DNA from: Maricaulis sp.
Lineage (GTDB): Bacteria > Pseudomonadota > Alphaproteobacteria > Caulobacterales > Maricaulaceae
Direction of reading: 5' to 3'
NCBI RefSeq assembly: GCF_017643475.1
Contig: NZ_JAEPNI010000004.1
Coordinates: forward strand, 242,576 to 306,575
DNA length: 64,000 nucleotides
The position numbers were made by a program, and so were the translations under genes. Shown here in pieces: positions 63,090 to 64,000 of this stretch (positions are counted from its first letter, which is position 1; each line of letters starts with the position of its first letter). The notes under the pieces were generated by a model. It did no database searches and was not told the DNA's origin. It was given only the letters and a program-made list of their open reading frames with translations.

Positions 63090-63487
63090 GCTGCCGCTCC
63101 GATCGCCCGGATCACGCGCGTCAGTGCGGCTTCTTCAACATTGCTCTCAACGCGCAGCCGCGTGCCGCACACCAGCGCGATCTCGATAGCGCTGGTGGGT
63201 GAAGGTTGAGTGACGGATGGCGTGGACACTGTGGCGGGCTCGACGAGAGAATGTTCTTCGGCATCGATCTCGACCCGCAGAAAGACCGGCTCGACTTCAG
63301 GCGAGGCGCACTCGGCCAGGTCCGTGTTGAAACGCGGGTCCTTGCGCCAGTTGAACAGCGCGTTCGCATTCATCTGGTGCCGCCGCGCTGTCTCGGCCAC
63401 CGACACATCCGGATCAAAGCTCTCCGCTACAACCTGGCGCTTGAACGCATCGGTATAACGGCGGCGCTGGCGTCTCTTATCACCCAT
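63086..63487 (-). CDS. tnpA: IS66 accessory protein TnpA
   Basis: 133 residues. [46 protein letters not shown] is a helix-turn-helix of the transposase_8 type that opens IS66 elements, and the rest is an acidic linker with a C-terminal basic helix. It lies first in the tnpA-tnpB-tnpC order. It is intact and overlaps tnpB. Confidence 0.92.
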   Translation of the reverse strand: MGDKRRQRRRYTDAFKRQVVAESFDPDVSVAETARRHQMNANALFNWRKDPRFNTDLAECASPEVEPVFLRVEIDAEEHSLVEPATVSTPSVTQPSPTSAIEIALVCGTRLRVESNVEEAALTRVIRAIGAAA

Positions 63488-63594
63488 GAATAAGTGTCCA
63501 CTTCGCGATTAAGCGGACACTTATCGCCCGCACAATGCGCGCAAGTCTGACGACGCGGTCGATGGCGACAAGGGCGGGTTCGCCGGACGGTTAC

Positions 63595-63602
63595 GCTCAA
63601 GG
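63595..63602 (+). repeat. Right 8-bp target site duplication
   Basis: GCTCAAGG, identical to 57001-57008. Joining the two sides with a single copy restores the oxyR-like frame into sequence that reads ALKPRKNPPGIA and then TGA. Confidence 0.93.
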
Positions 63603-63616
63603 CGCGCTGAAGCCAC

Positions 63617-63653
63617 GAAAAAACCCGCCAGGCATCGCCTGACGGGTTCTTGT
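63617..63653. terminator. Terminator of the rRNA operon, probably bidirectional
   Basis: ACCCGCCAGGC-ATC-GCCTGACGGGT, one mismatch in an 11-bp stem. The minus strand ends in TTTTTT (rRNA/tRNA-fMet side), and the plus strand in TCTTGTT, which would have served the oxyR-like gene before the insertion. It also overlaps that gene's likely original stop. Confidence 0.88.
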
Positions 63654-63730
<77 letters not shown>

Positions 63731-63884
63731 TCAGGGTGAGGAACTTCTAGGCCTCACATCGCTCCTCGTCAACTCCGGCACAGTTTGAAAACTGTCGTTA
63801 AGCGACTGGAAGCAGAGACAAAAACACCCTGCATGACGCAGGGCGTATTAAACATGTTCACGAGGGTATTGGATCTAGCGAGCA

Positions 63885-64000
63885 GACCGGGCAGCGACCT
63901 ACTCTCCCACGTCTTGAGACGGAGTACCATCGGCGCTAGGGGTCTTGACGGCCGTGTTCGGGATGGGAACGGGTATGGTCCCCCTGCAATAACCACCCGG
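63885..64000 (-). rRNA. rrf: 5S ribosomal RNA, 5' end cut by the window edge
   Basis: The minus strand reads CCGGGTGGTTATTGCAGGGG, then CCATACCCGTTCCCATCCCGAACACGGCCG and GATGGTACTCC, and ends GGGAGAGTAGGTCGCTGCCCGG, the typical alphaproteobacterial 5S. Only a few 5' bases are missing. The 3' end is placed by analogy to the terminal stem. 23S and 16S would lie to the right. Confidence 0.95.

Larger units (their letters stand above)
57009..63594 (-). mobile_element. 6.6-kb IS66-family transposable unit with cargo genes
   Basis: The left end GTAACCGTCCGGCCAACCCGCC and the reverse complement of the right end (GTAACCGTCCGGCGAACCCGCC) agree at all but one of the first 22 bases. They are flanked by the same octamer GCTCAAGG. 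Between them lie a TetR - serine hydrolase - S41 peptidase operon, a transposase fragment, a small membrane-protein gene and a full IS66 element. The outer ends are the matched pair; an inner, more diverged terminus lies at 61096. The unit therefore moved as a whole, cargo included. Confidence 0.88.
61096..63594 (-). mobile_element. IS66-family element (tnpA, tnpB, tnpC)
   Basis: About 2.5 kb with the three IS66 genes in canonical order on the minus strand and intact frames. Its right terminus is the outer end of the larger unit. The inner terminus (GAAAGCGTCCGGCCATCCCGTCC) has drifted from the consensus GTAACCGTCC, so it may be inactive, which would favour movement of the larger unit. There is no 8-bp match between 61088-61095 and 63595-63602. 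Confidence 0.85.

Overview
The window looks like chromosome of a GC-rich, aerobic alphaproteobacterium, most likely from the Caulobacterales/Maricaulales side of the class. The basis is the conserved block murA - DUF2948 - UPF0262 - low-molecular-weight phosphatase - infA - maf - RNase G - yacG - tRNA-Phe, a CC0125/CC1285-type lipoprotein, an UrcA protein, a large TonB-dependent receptor, and many secreted peptidases and hydrolases. The species assignment is inference; no 16S sequence is present.

Layout. Positions 1-5763 hold a wrecked cbb3 cytochrome oxidase locus: ccoS and the 3' end of ccoI lie left, and a truncated ccoN with an in-frame amber codon lies right. Between them sit a complete IS3-family element, a 91-bp second copy of its left end, and two unrelated genes. 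Positions 6.0-12.2 kb carry transaldolase, a tight BVMO-SDR-hydrolase operon behind a near-perfect palindromic operator, and a hybrid histidine kinase. Positions 12.6-14.0 kb hold remnants of an RHS polymorphic-toxin locus. The housekeeping block runs from 14.2 to 19.6 kb. Next come a proline iminopeptidase, a split methylmalonyl-CoA mutase operon (mutA - unknown gene - mutB), lipoproteins, an OmpA/BON protein, a TonB receptor, an S9 peptidase, a nitrilase, an amidase, two GSTs, an uncharacterised membrane/vWA-like pair, an M28 peptidase, a pirin, and pckA.

From 47.8 to 52.1 kb lies a complete thr operon. A leader peptide with five clustered Thr codons and a terminator/antiterminator pair precede a fused aspartokinase-homoserine dehydrogenase that lacks ACT domains, then thrB and thrC. 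From 52.9 to 55.9 kb a minus-strand operon (nhaA - DUF533 - SbtA-like permease) follows a strongly structured RNA leader: a closing stem, two hairpins, then a terminator-like hairpin. This is a good candidate for a cation riboswitch.

The right end holds a 6.6-kb IS66-type transposable unit (57009-63594). It has matching terminal repeats and an exact 8-bp target duplication (GCTCAAGG), and carries a TetR - serine hydrolase - S41 peptidase operon as cargo. It inserted into the last codons of an oxyR-type regulator, separating that gene from the tRNA-fMet/5S rRNA end of a ribosomal RNA operon.

Four genes (RHS fragment, its neighbour, the SbtA-like permease and DUF533) carry apparent single-base frameshifts. 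They may be real decay or assembly indels.
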